64,000 nt of DNA, from the NCBI GenBank assembly GCA_011523515.1, contig WTGO01000084.1, forward strand, positions 17,987 through 81,986. Direction: 5' to 3'. Every line of letters starts with the position of its first letter. The first letter of the stretch is position 1. Both the position numbers and the translations under genes were made by a program. Positions 34,058 through 43,701 of this stretch are shown here, one piece after another. The DNA is from Chloroflexota bacterium. GTDB lineage: Bacteria; Chloroflexota; Anaerolineae; Aggregatilineales; Phototrophicaceae. The notes below the pieces were generated by a model. It saw only the letters and a list, made by a program, of their open reading frames with translations. It searched no databases and had not been told where the DNA came from.

Positions 34058-36526
34058 TCAAACTCCGGCGCGAGCGCGCTGGCTGATGCTTCGCGCGCCC
34101 TGCTCTGTGCGCGGCTGATAACCGGCTAGCGGCAGCATACGCTGATGAATCGTGTCGATAATCCAGTCGGCGCTCGGGAAGAAGCTCTCGTCCAGTTCGG
34201 CCGGCGGCGTGATCCAGTTGCGGGCGCCCAGCACAGCGACCGGCCCATCCAGGTAGTCGAAAGCCAACTGGCTGATATTGGAGGCCATCGTATGCAGGAA
34301 GGAGCCGCGTTCAGTCGCGTCTGACACGAGCAGAAGCTTGCCGGTTTTCTTCACCGAGGCCACCAGCGGCGTGTAATTCAGAGGGTTGAGGAAGCGCGCG
34401 TCAATGACTTCGGCGCTGAGGCCGTGCTGGGCGCGCAGGCGCTCGGCCGCTTCCAGCGCGCGGTAGAGGGTGGCGCCGATGGTGATGATGGTGATGTCGT
34501 CGCCTTGCCGGTGAACCTTCGGCTCGCCTTCTTCCACCTCGTAGTAGCCGGTAGGCACGCCGCCTGCGAATAGCGTCTCCGGCTGGCTGTACAGCCGCTG
34601 GCTCTCGAAGAAGACCACCGGATCGGTACCGCGCAAAGCCCGATTCAGCATGCCTTTGGCGTCATAGGGCGTGGCCGGGAAGTAGACCTTCAGGCCCGGG
34701 ATATGCGCCACGATGGAGCTCCAGTCTTGCGAATGCTGGGCGCCGTATTTCATGCCCACCGAGACGCGCAGCACCAAGGGCATGCGCAGCACATTGGCCG
34801 ACATGGCCTGCCACTTGGCCATCTGGTTGAAGATTTCATCGCCGGCCCGCCCCATAAAATCACAGTACATCAGCTCGGGCACGGCGCGTCCGCCGGCCAG
34901 CGCATAGCCGACCGCCGCGCCGACGATGGCGGCTTCCGAGATCGGCGTGTTGAAGAGCCGGTGATATGGCAGCGCCTCGGTCAAACCGCGGTAAGCGCCG
35001 AAAGCGCCGCCCCAATCGCGATTCTCCTCGCCAAAGGCGATCATGGTCGGATCTTCGTAGAAGCGGTGAATCATCGCCTCGAAGATCGCTTCAGCGTAGG
35101 TCAAGGTCCGCAGCTTGGGCAGTGGCTCGCCCCGCGCGTCCAGGCCGAAGCGATGCTTGCCGCTCGTCACCTGCAGGCGGCTGTCTTCAAGCGCTTGCAG
35201 CACTTCAGGCTGACGCTCGTCAAGCGCGTCCGCTCGTTGATTCGAGAACATCATGGCGCCGATGGCGTCGCCGCCCGCATCAAGCGGCAGCCGTGGGGAA
35301 ACGTCCAGGTCGACAGCAGCGCGCACAACGCCTTCGATGAGCGTGACAGCACATTCTTGCATACCCTCCAGGGCTGCAGAATCCGCATGGCCGTTAGCGC
35401 AAAGATAGTCGCCGAAACCGCAGATGGCGTCATGCTCGCGCCACAAGTCAATCTCGTCTCGCCCGCGATAGGACGAGGCGTCGCTGGGCGAGTGACCGCT
35501 GTAGCGGTAGGTAATGACATCCAGCAGGGCCGGACCTTTTCCAGCCAGCAGCAGCGCCTTCTTGCGCCGCGTGGCCTCAGCGACCGCCAGCGGATTGTAG
35601 CCATCGACGCGCTCGCTGTGCATGGCGGCGGCGTTGACCGCCAGACCCACACGCGCCAGCATGCCGAATCCGAGCGTCTCGCCCTGCGGCTGGCCGCCCA
35701 TGCCATAAAAGTTGTTCATGAAGTTAAACAAGATTGGCGGCGCGCCGCCCAGCTCGGCATCCCAGAGTGTGTGGTACTGGTCCATCGCGGCGAAGTTCAG
35801 CGCCTCCCAGACTGGTCCGCTGGCGACCGAGGAATCGCCGATATTGGCGATTACGATGCCGGGCCGCCGGTTGATGCGCTTGAAGAGCGCCATGCCCAGG
35901 GCGATATCGGCCGAGCCGCCCACTATGGCGTTGTTGGGCATGATGCCGAAGGGCGGGAAGAAAGTATGCATCGAGCCGCCCATGCCCTTGTTGAAGCCGG
36001 TATCGCGCGCGAAGATCTCGGCGTAAGCGCCGTACACCAGCCAGGCCTGGGCCAGCGCGCGAGCATCGGCGAAGTCGCCAAGCGCCTCGACCACACGCAG
36101 CGCCGCGCCGTCGTGGTAACGCTGCATGATTTGCAGCAACTCGTCCTCGTCCAGCTGGCGAATTGCGGCCAGCCCCTTGGCGAGGATTTCGCCGTGGCTG
36201 CGGTGCGACCCCAGGATGAAGTCGCGCGGCTCCAGCGCCAGGCATTGGCCGACAGCGGATGCTTCCTGCCCGATCGACAGATGCGCCGGGCCGGCGTGGT
36301 TGTATTCGACGCCGCGATAGGCGCCTTGCTTCTTGAAGTTGTCCAGCGCCGTCTCAAATTCGCGGATAAGCAGCATGTCGCGGTAGACATTGACCAGCCC
36401 GGCGCGCGAATAGCGCTCAGCTTCGGCAGCGGGATCGGGCGTGTAGGCGTTGATGGGAATCTCCGGCGCGCGGATGACCGATGCCTGGCGCGCTTCGACC
36501 GGGTCGATAATCAGTGACTTGGGCAC
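34058..36526 (-). CDS. 2-oxoacid dehydrogenase E1, alpha and beta fused (ThDP-dependent)
   Basis: GTG at 36526 with AGGAG 7 bases upstream gives 822 aa; the frame stays open to 36616 into a repeat. The first ~380 residues are E1-alpha: [45 protein letters not shown], and the ThDP loop [18 protein letters not shown]. After a linker, E1-beta follows: [37 protein letters not shown] and a C-terminal transketolase domain. It decarboxylates a 2-oxoacid and passes the acyl group to the lipoyl E2 upstream. Substrate (pyruvate, branched-chain oxoacid, acetoin) not decidable by eye. No E3 gene here. A family A repeat separates it from E2. Confidence 0.85.
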   Translation of the reverse strand: MPKSLIIDPVEARQASVIRAPEIPINAYTPDPAAEAERYSRAGLVNVYRDMLLIREFETALDNFKKQGAYRGVEYNHAGPAHLSIGQEASAVGQCLALEPRDFILGSHRSHGEILAKGLAAIRQLDEDELLQIMQRYHDGAALRVVEALGDFADARALAQAWLVYGAYAEIFARDTGFNKGMGGSMHTFFPPFGIMPNNAIVGGSADIALGMALFKRINRRPGIVIANIGDSSVASGPVWEALNFAAMDQYHTLWDAELGGAPPILFNFMNNFYGMGGQPQGETLGFGMLARVGLAVNAAAMHSERVDGYNPLAVAEATRRKKALLLAGKGPALLDVITYRYSGHSPSDASSYRGRDEIDLWREHDAICGFGDYLCANGHADSAALEGMQECAVTLIEGVVRAAVDLDVSPRLPLDAGGDAIGAMMFSNQRADALDERQPEVLQALEDSRLQVTSGKHRFGLDARGEPLPKLRTLTYAEAIFEAMIHRFYEDPTMIAFGEENRDWGGAFGAYRGLTEALPYHRLFNTPISEAAIVGAAVGYALAGGRAVPELMYCDFMGRAGDEIFNQMAKWQAMSANVLRMPLVLRVSVGMKYGAQHSQDWSSIVAHIPGLKVYFPATPYDAKGMLNRALRGTDPVVFFESQRLYSQPETLFAGGVPTGYYEVEEGEPKVHRQGDDITIITIGATLYRALEAAERLRAQHGLSAEVIDARFLNPLNYTPLVASVKKTGKLLLVSDATERGSFLHTMASNISQLAFDYLDGPVAVLGARNWITPPAELDESFFPSADWIIDTIHQRMLPLAGYQPRTEQGARSISQRARAGV

Positions 36527-36546
36527 TGTGGCACTCCTATTTTTTC

Positions 36547-36714
36547 TTTTACCACCGAGGACACAGAGTAAAGTAGAGGGCACAGAGGATATGATTTTGT
36601 TTCGATACTTACGCAATGATTGCCGCTGTCATGCCTATCGTGTTTCGCCGCCCAAACTTTATTGAATAGCTTTACTCGGTGTCCTCTTTTTTCTCGGTGT
36701 ACTCGGTGGTAAAA
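36547..36714. repeat. Family A long inverted repeat (MITE-like)
   Basis: Left arm TTTTACCACCGAGGACACAG (from 36547), right arm CTCGGTGTACTCGGTGGTAAA ending 36714. Interior GTTTCGATACTTACGCAATG is shared in outline with the 56.9 kb copy. It lies inside an operon, between E2 and E1. Confidence 0.8.
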
Positions 36715-36733
36715 GTTTCAGCACGCTCCCGCT

Positions 36734-38023
36734 TCAGGTCGCTAGCAGTAAGTCAATCTGCGCCAGGTTGGCGCTGAGCGTCTGCAGAAAACGAGCCGCC
36801 GGCGCGCCATCAACAACCTGGTGGTTGATGGTCAGCGACAAGCCGATATGCGGCACGAACGCCACCTCAGCCTCCTGCTCTACCGGCTTCAGGTTGATGC
36901 TGCCGACCCCCAGAATGCCCACTTGCGGCGGATTTAGAATCGGTGTGAAACTCTCGATTCCCAGCGCGCCCAGGTTGCTGACGGTGAAGCTGCCGCCGCT
37001 CAGCTCATCGGGCTGGATATTGCCGGCGCGGCACGCCTCGGCCAAGCGGCGCGCTGCTTCCGACAGCTGCTTCAGCGTCAACGACTCGGCGCTGCGGATG
37101 ACCGGTACCAGCAGTCCGCGGTCGGTGTCCACAGCCTGGCCCAGATGAACGGCTTTCTGCGCGTAGATGACATCATTCTCGAAGAGCGCGTTGAGCGCGG
37201 GGAAAGCGGGCAGCGTACGCGAAACGGCGAAGAGCAGCAAATCGTTGATGTTGACCGCGGCCAGGCCCAAGCCCTCGTCGCTGGCTTTGAGGCGGCGGCG
37301 ATAGGCCTGCAGCGCCCGCGCATCGGCGGAAGCATTCAGCGTCAGCTGCGCCGTGGACTGCAGCGACTCGCGCATGCGCCCCGCGATGGTCTTGCGCACG
37401 CCCGTTAGCGGGATCGCCCTTGCGAAACGCTCACTCTCCACCCGCTCCAGATCCGCCTTGGACACGCGCCGGCCCGCTGGATGACCCTCAGCCACTTTAT
37501 AGTCGCCGCTGTCCAGCATGGCCTGCGCCACCGGAGTAAATTTCGCCGGGGCATCAGGCAGCGCCCTTTCGATATCGCGCTCGATGACGCGGCCGCCGGG
37601 TCCGCTGCCGGCGATGTTCTGGTAGTCCACACCATGCCGCTGCGCCAGTTTTCGCGCTCGCGGCGAAATTTTGATTGGCGCGGCTAACCCCGCCCCCCGG
37701 CGGTCTCCCACCGGGCTTTTGGGCAGATCAGGCGGTTCGCCGCTTGCCGAATATGAGCGGGGCTCGAACTCGGCGATGGACTCGCCCGCGCTGCCTACCA
37801 CGGCGATATTGCTCAAGACGGGAGCTTCGTCGCCGGCGGCGCAGAGCTGCGCCAGCAAGATGCCGCCGGCGCTGCTTTCGATCTCAAGCGTGGCTTTGTC
37901 GGTTTCGATCTCGCATAACAAGTCGCCCGGGCGTACCGTGTCGCCGACCGCCACATGCCAGCTCAAGATGATGGCGCTTTCTACCGTGTTGCCCAATTTG
38001 GGCATGACGACCGCTTCGGCCAA
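36734..38023 (-). CDS. 2-oxoacid dehydrogenase E2 (lipoyl acyltransferase)
   Basis: A 429-aa protein. Lipoyl domain at ~1-78 with the lipoylated lysine K43 in EIETDKATLEIES. Peripheral subunit-binding domain near 115-155 (ISPRARKLAQRHGVDYQNIA, GSGPGGRVIERDI), followed by a second, looser subunit-binding-like segment (VAQAMLDSGDYKVAEG). The C-terminal catalytic domain has the HxxxDG motif NHQVVDGAPAARF near 400. The linker at about 97-112 (PKSPVGDRRGAG) looks like a repeat-derived insertion. First gene after the promoter at 38.1 kb. Confidence 0.88.
   Translation of the reverse strand: MAEAVVMPKLGNTVESAIILSWHVAVGDTVRPGDLLCEIETDKATLEIESSAGGILLAQLCAAGDEAPVLSNIAVVGSAGESIAEFEPRSYSASGEPPDLPKSPVGDRRGAGLAAPIKISPRARKLAQRHGVDYQNIAGSGPGGRVIERDIERALPDAPAKFTPVAQAMLDSGDYKVAEGHPAGRRVSKADLERVESERFARAIPLTGVRKTIAGRMRESLQSTAQLTLNASADARALQAYRRRLKASDEGLGLAAVNINDLLLFAVSRTLPAFPALNALFENDVIYAQKAVHLGQAVDTDRGLLVPVIRSAESLTLKQLSEAARRLAEACRAGNIQPDELSGGSFTVSNLGALGIESFTPILNPPQVGILGVGSINLKPVEQEAEVAFVPHIGLSLTINHQVVDGAPAARFLQTLSANLAQIDLLLAT
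37684..37725. repeat. Possible family C palindrome inside the E2 linker
   Basis: CCCCGCCCCCCGGCGGTCTCCC, ACCGGGCTTTTGGG. By eye it parallels the GGGAGGACCGAGGGGGG variant at 26.4 kb. It encodes PKSPVGDRRGAG between two E2 domains, where a flexible linker tolerates insertion. Weaker than the other coding copies. Confidence 0.4.
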
Positions 38024-38047
38024 AGATCGCTCCCGCTAAACGCGTAG

Positions 38048-38061
38048 TGTGCAATTGCACA
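38048..38061. promoter_or_regulatory. Perfect 14-bp palindrome, candidate operator
   Basis: TGTGCAATTGCACA is a perfect palindrome 25 bases before the E2 start and about 20 bases downstream of the predicted -10. This is a typical repressor position, and the SorC-type regulator is encoded in the operon it precedes. Confidence 0.55.
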
Positions 38062-38081
38062 GCTTCAGCACATTTACACAG

Positions 38082-38110
38082 ATGTTAGCGCCGTCGGCCT
38101 TGTTCGTCAA
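38082..38110 (-). promoter_or_regulatory. Predicted sigma70 promoter of the E2-E1 operon
   Basis: On the minus strand TTGACG (38110-38105), a 17-base spacer and TAACAT (38087-38082). It lies in the 118-base gap between the FGGY kinase and E2. Confidence 0.5.
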
Positions 38111-38141
38111 GTTTCGCGACGAGCACCGGCCTGATTGGCGG

Positions 38142-39605
38142 TCATTTGGCCAGTTGCTGGAACAGCGGTTTGAGGGCTTGGTACGCGGCCAAGAAATGTT
38201 GGTACTTGCGCATATAATGGGCTTGATGCTGGCTATCGGGCTGCAGAATTTGCGATCGCGACGTCATGTCGATGGCATAATCGTCGCATAGACCCGCGGC
38301 GACTTCCGCCGCGCGCAGGGCGCCGTAAAGGCCGGCATTCTCGGCGTCCGGCGGCAGATGCGCCGGCACTGCGATGATATCGGCGAAGACCTGATTCAAG
38401 GCTGTGTTGCGCGCGCCGCCTCCGATGAGCGTAAGATAGTCCGGCGGTCCCGGCGAGAGCGCACTGAGCGTATGACGGTAAGCAAAGGCAATGCCTTCAA
38501 GGAGCGCCCGCCACAAATCCGGCTTGGCCATATTAGCGGAAATGCCGATGAAAGCGCCGCGAGCGAAAGGATCGTCAAAAGGCGCGCGCTCGCCATGCAG
38601 GTAGGGCAGGAAAAGCAAGCTGCCCGGCGGCCGCTCCAGCGCTTCATCAATAATCTCGCCGTGGCTGCGATCGCTAAATATGCTCTGCAGCCAGTCCAGA
38701 TTTCCGGCGCTCGTCATCATGGGCACGACCTGAATGAAGCGATCGGGCTCTGGGTGCGCGAGGGTGAGCACACCGGCCGCCGCCGCGCCGATTTCCCGCG
38801 CGCTAAAGCCGACCCAGCCGCTCGTACCAATATAGGCGTAGGCCGGCCCCGGCTCGCCACAGCCAGCGCCGATCGTGGCCGAGCCGGCATCGCCGGGCCC
38901 GAGATAGACGGGAATACCCGCCGGCAGCCCAAGCGCAGCCCCGGCCGCTTCGCTCAACCGGGCGACTTGCGTACCGCCGGGGACAACAGTCGGCAGCAAG
39001 GGCTGCAGCCACGCCAGCTCCAGGCGCGCCAGCAATTCCGCATCCAGCATAGCGCCGGCCCTCAAATCCCAGAGCCCGGTGGTGGAGGCTGTCGTCGTGT
39101 CAGTAGCCAAGGCGCCAGTCAAGCAAGCGCCAACATAGTCAGCAGCGCCAAAAAGCAGCCCGGCGGCGCGTTCAAGGCTCGCCGCGTCATTTTCGCGCAG
39201 CCAGCGCAGCTTGGCCAATAGGCTGCCGGCGCCCTGCTCAAAACCAGTGATCGTGACCAATTCCGCCGGGCTGATCAACTGATGTATACGCGCGATCTGC
39301 GTTTTGGCGCGCGTATCGCTGTAAAGCATGACGGGACGAATCGGCGCGGCGTTTTTGTCCAGCAAGATGACATCTTGCATTTGCCCGGTCAGCACAATGC
39401 CGGCGAGATCGGAAGGCGCCTGCAGATCATGGCAGATGCGCACGACGGCATCCCACCAATCGCCCGCGTCCTGCTCCGCCCAGCCATTGTCGCCAAAACG
39501 TGTGCGGTAACTGGCCGCGGCCGACTGCAAGATTTCGCCAGCCGCGATAATTGCTCCTTTGGCGCTGCTGCTGCCAATATCAAATACAAGCGCGGGCGAG
39601 CGCAT
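38142..39605 (-). CDS. FGGY family carbohydrate kinase
   Basis: A 487-aa FGGY kinase, distinct from the one at 3659. ATP loop VFDIGSSSAKGAIIAAGE at residues 8-25, substrate loop LTGQMQDV near residue 75, GPGDAGSATIGAGCG near 245, and LIGGGARNTALNQVFADI near 405. Its ATG overlaps the permease stop (TGATG), so it is expressed with the ribose-type importer and should phosphorylate the sugar that importer brings in. Xylulose, gluconate or another ketose are possible. Confidence 0.82.
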   Translation of the reverse strand: MRSPALVFDIGSSSAKGAIIAAGEILQSAAASYRTRFGDNGWAEQDAGDWWDAVVRICHDLQAPSDLAGIVLTGQMQDVILLDKNAAPIRPVMLYSDTRAKTQIARIHQLISPAELVTITGFEQGAGSLLAKLRWLRENDAASLERAAGLLFGAADYVGACLTGALATDTTTASTTGLWDLRAGAMLDAELLARLELAWLQPLLPTVVPGGTQVARLSEAAGAALGLPAGIPVYLGPGDAGSATIGAGCGEPGPAYAYIGTSGWVGFSAREIGAAAAGVLTLAHPEPDRFIQVVPMMTSAGNLDWLQSIFSDRSHGEIIDEALERPPGSLLFLPYLHGERAPFDDPFARGAFIGISANMAKPDLWRALLEGIAFAYRHTLSALSPGPPDYLTLIGGGARNTALNQVFADIIAVPAHLPPDAENAGLYGALRAAEVAAGLCDDYAIDMTSRSQILQPDSQHQAHYMRKYQHFLAAYQALKPLFQQLAK

Positions 39606-40663
39606 CAGGCGTTGACCTCGGGCGGCTGCCGGCGCGGGCGGCGCAGCAGGCGGAAGCGGAATTGCCGCTGCGACAGGCTACTGAGCGTCACCGCCAGGAT
39701 GATTATGACGCCGGTGGAAATCTGCTGAATGTAAGTGTCAATTTGCATTTGGGTCAGCCCATTCGCCAGCACGCCCAGGATCAGCACGCCGATCAAGGTG
39801 CCGATGACATTGGGCTGGCTCTCTTCGGAAAGCGTCATGCCCAGGAAGACCGCGGCGATCGCTTGCAGCATCAGACCTTCACCCTGGGTGGGATGCGCAG
39901 TAGACAGGCGGCTGAACAGCATCAGCCCAGCCACGGCCGCTCCCAGCCCGCTGATGACAAAGCTCAGCAAGCGCAAGCGATTGATGCGGATGCCGCCGAA
40001 GCGCGCTGCTTCCTGGTTGCCGCCAATGGCGTAGAGACGCCGCCCAACGATGGTGTAGTTGAGGATTATAAAAACCAGTATCAAGCAAATAAACGCGATT
40101 ATCGTCAAGTTGGGCAGCGCCAGATCAGTCTCGCCGATTCTGCCGAGCGGAATGGCGCCGCGCCCAAAGCTGGAGAATTCTGACGGAATGACGCGGCCGT
40201 ATATCGAAACGCCGCCGCTGATATAGAGCGCCAGCCCGCGAAAGACGGTAAGGGCGCCCAGCGTGGCCACGAAAGCTGAAATGCCGATTGTGGCAACCAG
40301 CAGCCCGTTAAATGCGCCACCCGCTGCACCAACCAGCAAGCTTAGCGCGACCGCCTCCGCGATGGAGCCGCCGTTTTGAAAGGTCGTGCCGGCCACAATC
40401 CCCACCAGGCTAGCCATGGCGCCGACGCTGAGATCGAAATCGCCCGTCACCATGACGATGGTCATCGTAAAGGCGACCACGCCAAGAATGCTCATCTGCC
40501 GCGTGATATTGACCCAGTTGGGAATCGTCATGAAGGTCTGCGGGCGCTGCGTCCAGAAGAAGCCGACGATCAGAAGGAAGCCGATCAGCGTGCCGTAGCG
40601 GCGCAGGACGGCAGTCACTACCAATCGCCGGCGCACGACAGCGGTGTCTGCGTTTGCAGTCAT
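39605..40663 (-). CDS. Ribose-type ABC transporter permease (CUT2)
   Basis: A 352-aa permease of the RbsC branch with about ten helices. MTIVMVTGDFDLSVGAMASL near residue 75 is the family signature, and GLALYISGGVSIYG and LLSFVISGLGAAVAGLMLFS follow. It works as a homodimer with the double-ATPase encoded 9 bases upstream. A single permease plus one large ATPase and one binding protein makes this the only complete importer in the window. Confidence 0.9.
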   Translation of the reverse strand: MTANADTAVVRRRLVVTAVLRRYGTLIGFLLIVGFFWTQRPQTFMTIPNWVNITRQMSILGVVAFTMTIVMVTGDFDLSVGAMASLVGIVAGTTFQNGGSIAEAVALSLLVGAAGGAFNGLLVATIGISAFVATLGALTVFRGLALYISGGVSIYGRVIPSEFSSFGRGAIPLGRIGETDLALPNLTIIAFICLILVFIILNYTIVGRRLYAIGGNQEAARFGGIRINRLRLLSFVISGLGAAVAGLMLFSRLSTAHPTQGEGLMLQAIAAVFLGMTLSEESQPNVIGTLIGVLILGVLANGLTQMQIDTYIQQISTGVIIILAVTLSSLSQRQFRFRLLRRPRRQPPEVNA

Positions 40664-40672
40664 GCACCCGTC

Positions 40673-42229
40673 CTAACCCAAATCATAACAACGCTCCAGC
40701 AGCTGATTCTCGCTGAGCTCGGCAGCCGGCACGACCTCGGCCGTCCGCCCGTTGCGCATGATCAGGATGCGGTTGCAAAGCGCCAGCAACTCGTCCATTT
40801 CCGAGGAGACCATCAGAATGCTCGCGCCTTGCCCGGCCAATTCGCGGATCAGCCGATAAATGTCGAATTTGGCGCCGACATCGACGCCGCGCGTCGGTTC
40901 ATCCAGCAAGATGAGGCGCGGCTGCGCCAGAATCGCGCGGGCGAATAAGATTTTCTGCTGGTTGCCGCCGCTCAACTGCCGGACGCGCTGGCTAAGGCCG
41001 GCGATTTTCAGCGCAACCGATGCGCCCAATTGGCCGCTGAGCGCCTTGGCTTTGCTGTCGTTCACGAAACACCGCAGCACACTCAGGCGGTCGAGATGCG
41101 GCATGGTGATATTCTGGCTGACGCGGTCGCCCAGGACTAGGCCCTGCGACCGTCGCTCCTCGGGCACGTAAGCGATGCCAAGTTCCCAGGCTTGCGCCGG
41201 CGACAGCGCGGTCAAGCCTTGCCCGTCCAGCTCGATGGCGCCGCCCAGCAGCGGGTCGATGCCAAATAGCGCGTAGAGCAACTCTGACCGACCCGAGCCA
41301 ACCAAGCCAGCGATACCCATTATCTCGCCCGCGCGCAACTCGAAGTTGGCCTGCGCGACCGCGTCCGTTTGCAGACTGCGGACGTTTAGCCGCGCTTGCC
41401 CGGCTCGCGGCGCCGGGCCCGGCTCGCCGCTTCGCCCCGCAACCGCGCGGCCCGTCATCTGCCGAATCAATTCCGATGAGTTGGTTTCAGCGATGGCATG
41501 CGTACTGATAACGCGCCCATCGCGCATGACGGTGACGCGCTGCGCGATTCGATAGAGCTCGTCCAGGCGGTGAGTCACATACAGCAACGCATAGCCGCGG
41601 CTGCGCAAGCGATCGATGACAGCAAACAGCAGCGCCACTTCAGCGCTATTCAGCGAGGCAGTCGGCTCATCCATAATCATGATGAGCGGCTCGTCGCCGT
41701 CCTCTTCACCGATGAAGGCGCTGGCGATCTTGACCAGCATAGCGTCGCCGGCGCTCAATCCTGATGCTCGGCGCTGCGGGTCAATATGCCCAATACCGAG
41801 GCGCTGCAAAGCTTCACGCGCGCGCCGATGCAGCGCCTTCCAGTCGACAAAGACGCCAGCCAGACGCGGCAAAGGGTTGTTGATGAAGAGATTCTCCGCC
41901 ACGCTCAAGGCTGGCACGATGCTCAACTCTTGGTGAATGAAGCGGAAGCCCATGCCATAGGCCGCCGCGGAATCCGGCAAATCGATGGCGGCGCCATTTA
42001 GCCGCAGGCTGAGTCTATCCGGCGTTTCCAGCCCGGCCAGCAGCTTGATCAAGGTCGACTTGCCGGCGCCATTTTCGCCGATCAAGCCATGCACCTCGCC
42101 GCCTTTCAGGTCAAGATGGGCGTCAATCAAGGCGCGAACGCCGCCATAAGATTTCTCGGCATGCCGCACTTCGAACGACAAGGCTGGCGTGGGCATAGCA
42201 ACTGCGGGAGCCGCCTGCGACCCCCGCAT
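40673..42229 (-). CDS. Ribose-type ABC transporter ATP-binding protein (two ATPase domains)
   Basis: About 518 aa from ATG 42229. First ATPase domain: Walker A GENGAGKSTLIKL near residue 55, signature LSAGD near 162, Walker B IMIMDEPTASL near 195. Second domain: the usual degenerate Walker A GLVGSGRSELLYALFG near 310, full signature LSGGNQQKILFARAI near 422 and Walker B LILLDEPTRGVDVG. RbsA/MglA layout. The change LSGGQ to LSAGD in domain one is seen in some homologues. Confidence 0.92.
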   Translation of the reverse strand: MRGSQAAPAVAMPTPALSFEVRHAEKSYGGVRALIDAHLDLKGGEVHGLIGENGAGKSTLIKLLAGLETPDRLSLRLNGAAIDLPDSAAAYGMGFRFIHQELSIVPALSVAENLFINNPLPRLAGVFVDWKALHRRAREALQRLGIGHIDPQRRASGLSAGDAMLVKIASAFIGEEDGDEPLIMIMDEPTASLNSAEVALLFAVIDRLRSRGYALLYVTHRLDELYRIAQRVTVMRDGRVISTHAIAETNSSELIRQMTGRAVAGRSGEPGPAPRAGQARLNVRSLQTDAVAQANFELRAGEIMGIAGLVGSGRSELLYALFGIDPLLGGAIELDGQGLTALSPAQAWELGIAYVPEERRSQGLVLGDRVSQNITMPHLDRLSVLRCFVNDSKAKALSGQLGASVALKIAGLSQRVRQLSGGNQQKILFARAILAQPRLILLDEPTRGVDVGAKFDIYRLIRELAGQGASILMVSSEMDELLALCNRILIMRNGRTAEVVPAAELSENQLLERCYDLG

Positions 42230-42244
42230 CAAACCCGGAACAAC

Positions 42245-43165
42245 TTATTCGCCCAGGTCAGCTTGGGTGACCAGCATGGCCGGCACATAGTGATTGACTT
42301 GCGTAATCTCGGCGCCGCCCAAATGCGATTCGACCAAATCAGCCACCTTCTGCGCCATGCCGGCGAAATCTTGCGCGACGGTGGCTTCAAAGTTGCTGCC
42401 GCGGGCGATCGCGTCGCGCGCTTGCTCGGTGGCGTCGATGCCGACAATGACGATGCCTTCGTCAGCCCGGCCGGCATCTTCAATCGCTTGCAAAGCGCCC
42501 AGGGCCGGGTCATCCCAAGCGGCCCAGACGGCGGAGATGCTGCCCGCGTCCGGATTCGCCAACAGGACGGCTTCCATGGCGTTGCGCGCGCCTTCCAGCG
42601 GACCCTTGTCAAAGCTGGGCGTGATGGCGTCCGCAATATTGATATCGGGCATGTTATCGAAGATCGCGCGGGCTATAGCGCCACGCTTCTGCACCGGCGG
42701 ATACGGCTCGAAGATGAACATGATGACATCCCCGGCCGCATTCAAGCGGTCCACGACATAGGTCGCGGTTTCCGCCGCCATGGTGTAGCCGTTGCTGGTC
42801 ACGTTCGTTACCAGCAGCGGATGAGCGCCCGAATCCAGCCCGAAAACGGGAATGCCGGCATCGGCCGCGGCATGCAAGCCGGGCTCGATTTGAGTCGGAT
42901 CGACATTTATGACGATGGCGTCCACGCCCTGCAGCGCGACATCTTCCATTCGACTGACCAGCGCGGCAATATCTTCGTTGGTATCAATGACGTTTACGCT
43001 CCAACCCTTTGCCATGGCCGAAGACTCGAAATTCTCCACCATGATCTGCGTACCGGGCTGTGCGAGGAAAGGCGTCATAACGGCGACATTGGGCGCGTCT
43101 TGCGTCCAGCCGACGCCGGTGACAGTCGCAATCAAGAGGACTAGCAATAGACAAATTCCGCGCAT
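42245..43165 (-). CDS. Ribose-type ABC transporter substrate-binding protein
   Basis: A 306-aa periplasmic-binding-protein (RbsB-like) with signal peptide MRGICLLLVLLIATVTGVGW, cleavage near WTQ, no lipobox. AVMTPFLAQPGTQIMVENFE is the first strand/helix pair and INVDPTQIEPGLHAAADAGI, then PVFGLDSGAHPLLVTN, is the typical sugar-binding hinge. AGGAGAATATC precedes the ATG, giving a good ribosome binding site. First gene of the importer-kinase operon with a promoter at 43213-43241. Confidence 0.9.
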   Translation of the reverse strand: MRGICLLLVLLIATVTGVGWTQDAPNVAVMTPFLAQPGTQIMVENFESSAMAKGWSVNVIDTNEDIAALVSRMEDVALQGVDAIVINVDPTQIEPGLHAAADAGIPVFGLDSGAHPLLVTNVTSNGYTMAAETATYVVDRLNAAGDVIMFIFEPYPPVQKRGAIARAIFDNMPDINIADAITPSFDKGPLEGARNAMEAVLLANPDAGSISAVWAAWDDPALGALQAIEDAGRADEGIVIVGIDATEQARDAIARGSNFEATVAQDFAGMAQKVADLVESHLGGAEITQVNHYVPAMLVTQADLGE

Positions 43166-43212
43166 GATATTCTCCTGAGCTTGTGTACGTGCATTTTATC
43201 CGAACTGCCGAT

Positions 43213-43241
43213 ATTCTAACCCAGTGCCGGACAAGCGTCTA
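43213..43241 (-). promoter_or_regulatory. Predicted sigma70 promoter of the ribose-type importer operon
   Basis: On the minus strand TAGACG (43241-43236), a 17-base spacer and TAGAAT (43218-43213), about 48 bases before the binding-protein ATG. The 38.1 kb palindrome is not repeated here. Confidence 0.5.
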
Positions 43242-43305
43242 TGATGCGTGGCCGCGCGCGCTGCGATAAAGTATGATAGAGCGCATCCACTCGAGGACAT
43301 TCGTC

Positions 43306-43689
43306 ATGAACTTTCGTTTGCAGCACGTCAGCATCCCGCGGCCACCGGGCAGCGAGGCGCAAACCCGATTCTTCTATGGCGATCTGCTGGGCTTGTCGGA
43401 GATCCCTGCGCCGAACAGTATTTCAGAATTGGAGGTCATCTGGTTCAGAATCAGCGAAGATGCCGAATTGCATTGCTTCCGCGAAGAGCCGCAGGACGAC
43501 CCATCCATACGCCACTTTTGCCTGGTTGTCGACGACTTGGCCGGCATGCGCGGCAAGCTGTCAGCGGCTGGTTTCTCGCCCTATGATGTCGAGCCGATTC
43601 CCGGGCGTCCGCGTTTCTTTTGCCGCGATCCCTTCGGCAATATCATAGAGTTCACGACCATTGAAGGCGATTATCTGGCCATGCAATAA
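43306..43689 (+). CDS. VOC superfamily protein (glyoxalase/dioxygenase fold)
   Basis: A 127-aa single-domain VOC protein from ATG 43306, with GAGGA upstream; an in-frame ATG at 43273 is less likely. FRLQHVSIPRPP at the N-terminus, FYGDLLGLSE near residue 25, RHFCLVVDDL near residue 67 and FCRDPFGNIIEF near residue 108 are the paired beta-alpha-beta modules. Metal ligands would be H6, H68 and E117. Substrate unknown. Convergent with the sulfatase gene, 12 bases apart. Confidence 0.82.
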   Translation: MNFRLQHVSIPRPPGSEAQTRFFYGDLLGLSEIPAPNSISELEVIWFRISEDAELHCFREEPQDDPSIRHFCLVVDDLAGMRGKLSAAGFSPYDVEPIPGRPRFFCRDPFGNIIEFTTIEGDYLAMQ

Positions 43690-43701
43690 GTCCGCGCGCG
43701 G

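Noticed and set aside
34703..36517. Long open frame on the plus strand opposite E1 (604 codons)
   Set aside because: Antisense of a fully recognisable E1; GC-rich codon structure keeps the opposite strand open. No ribosome binding site or domain.
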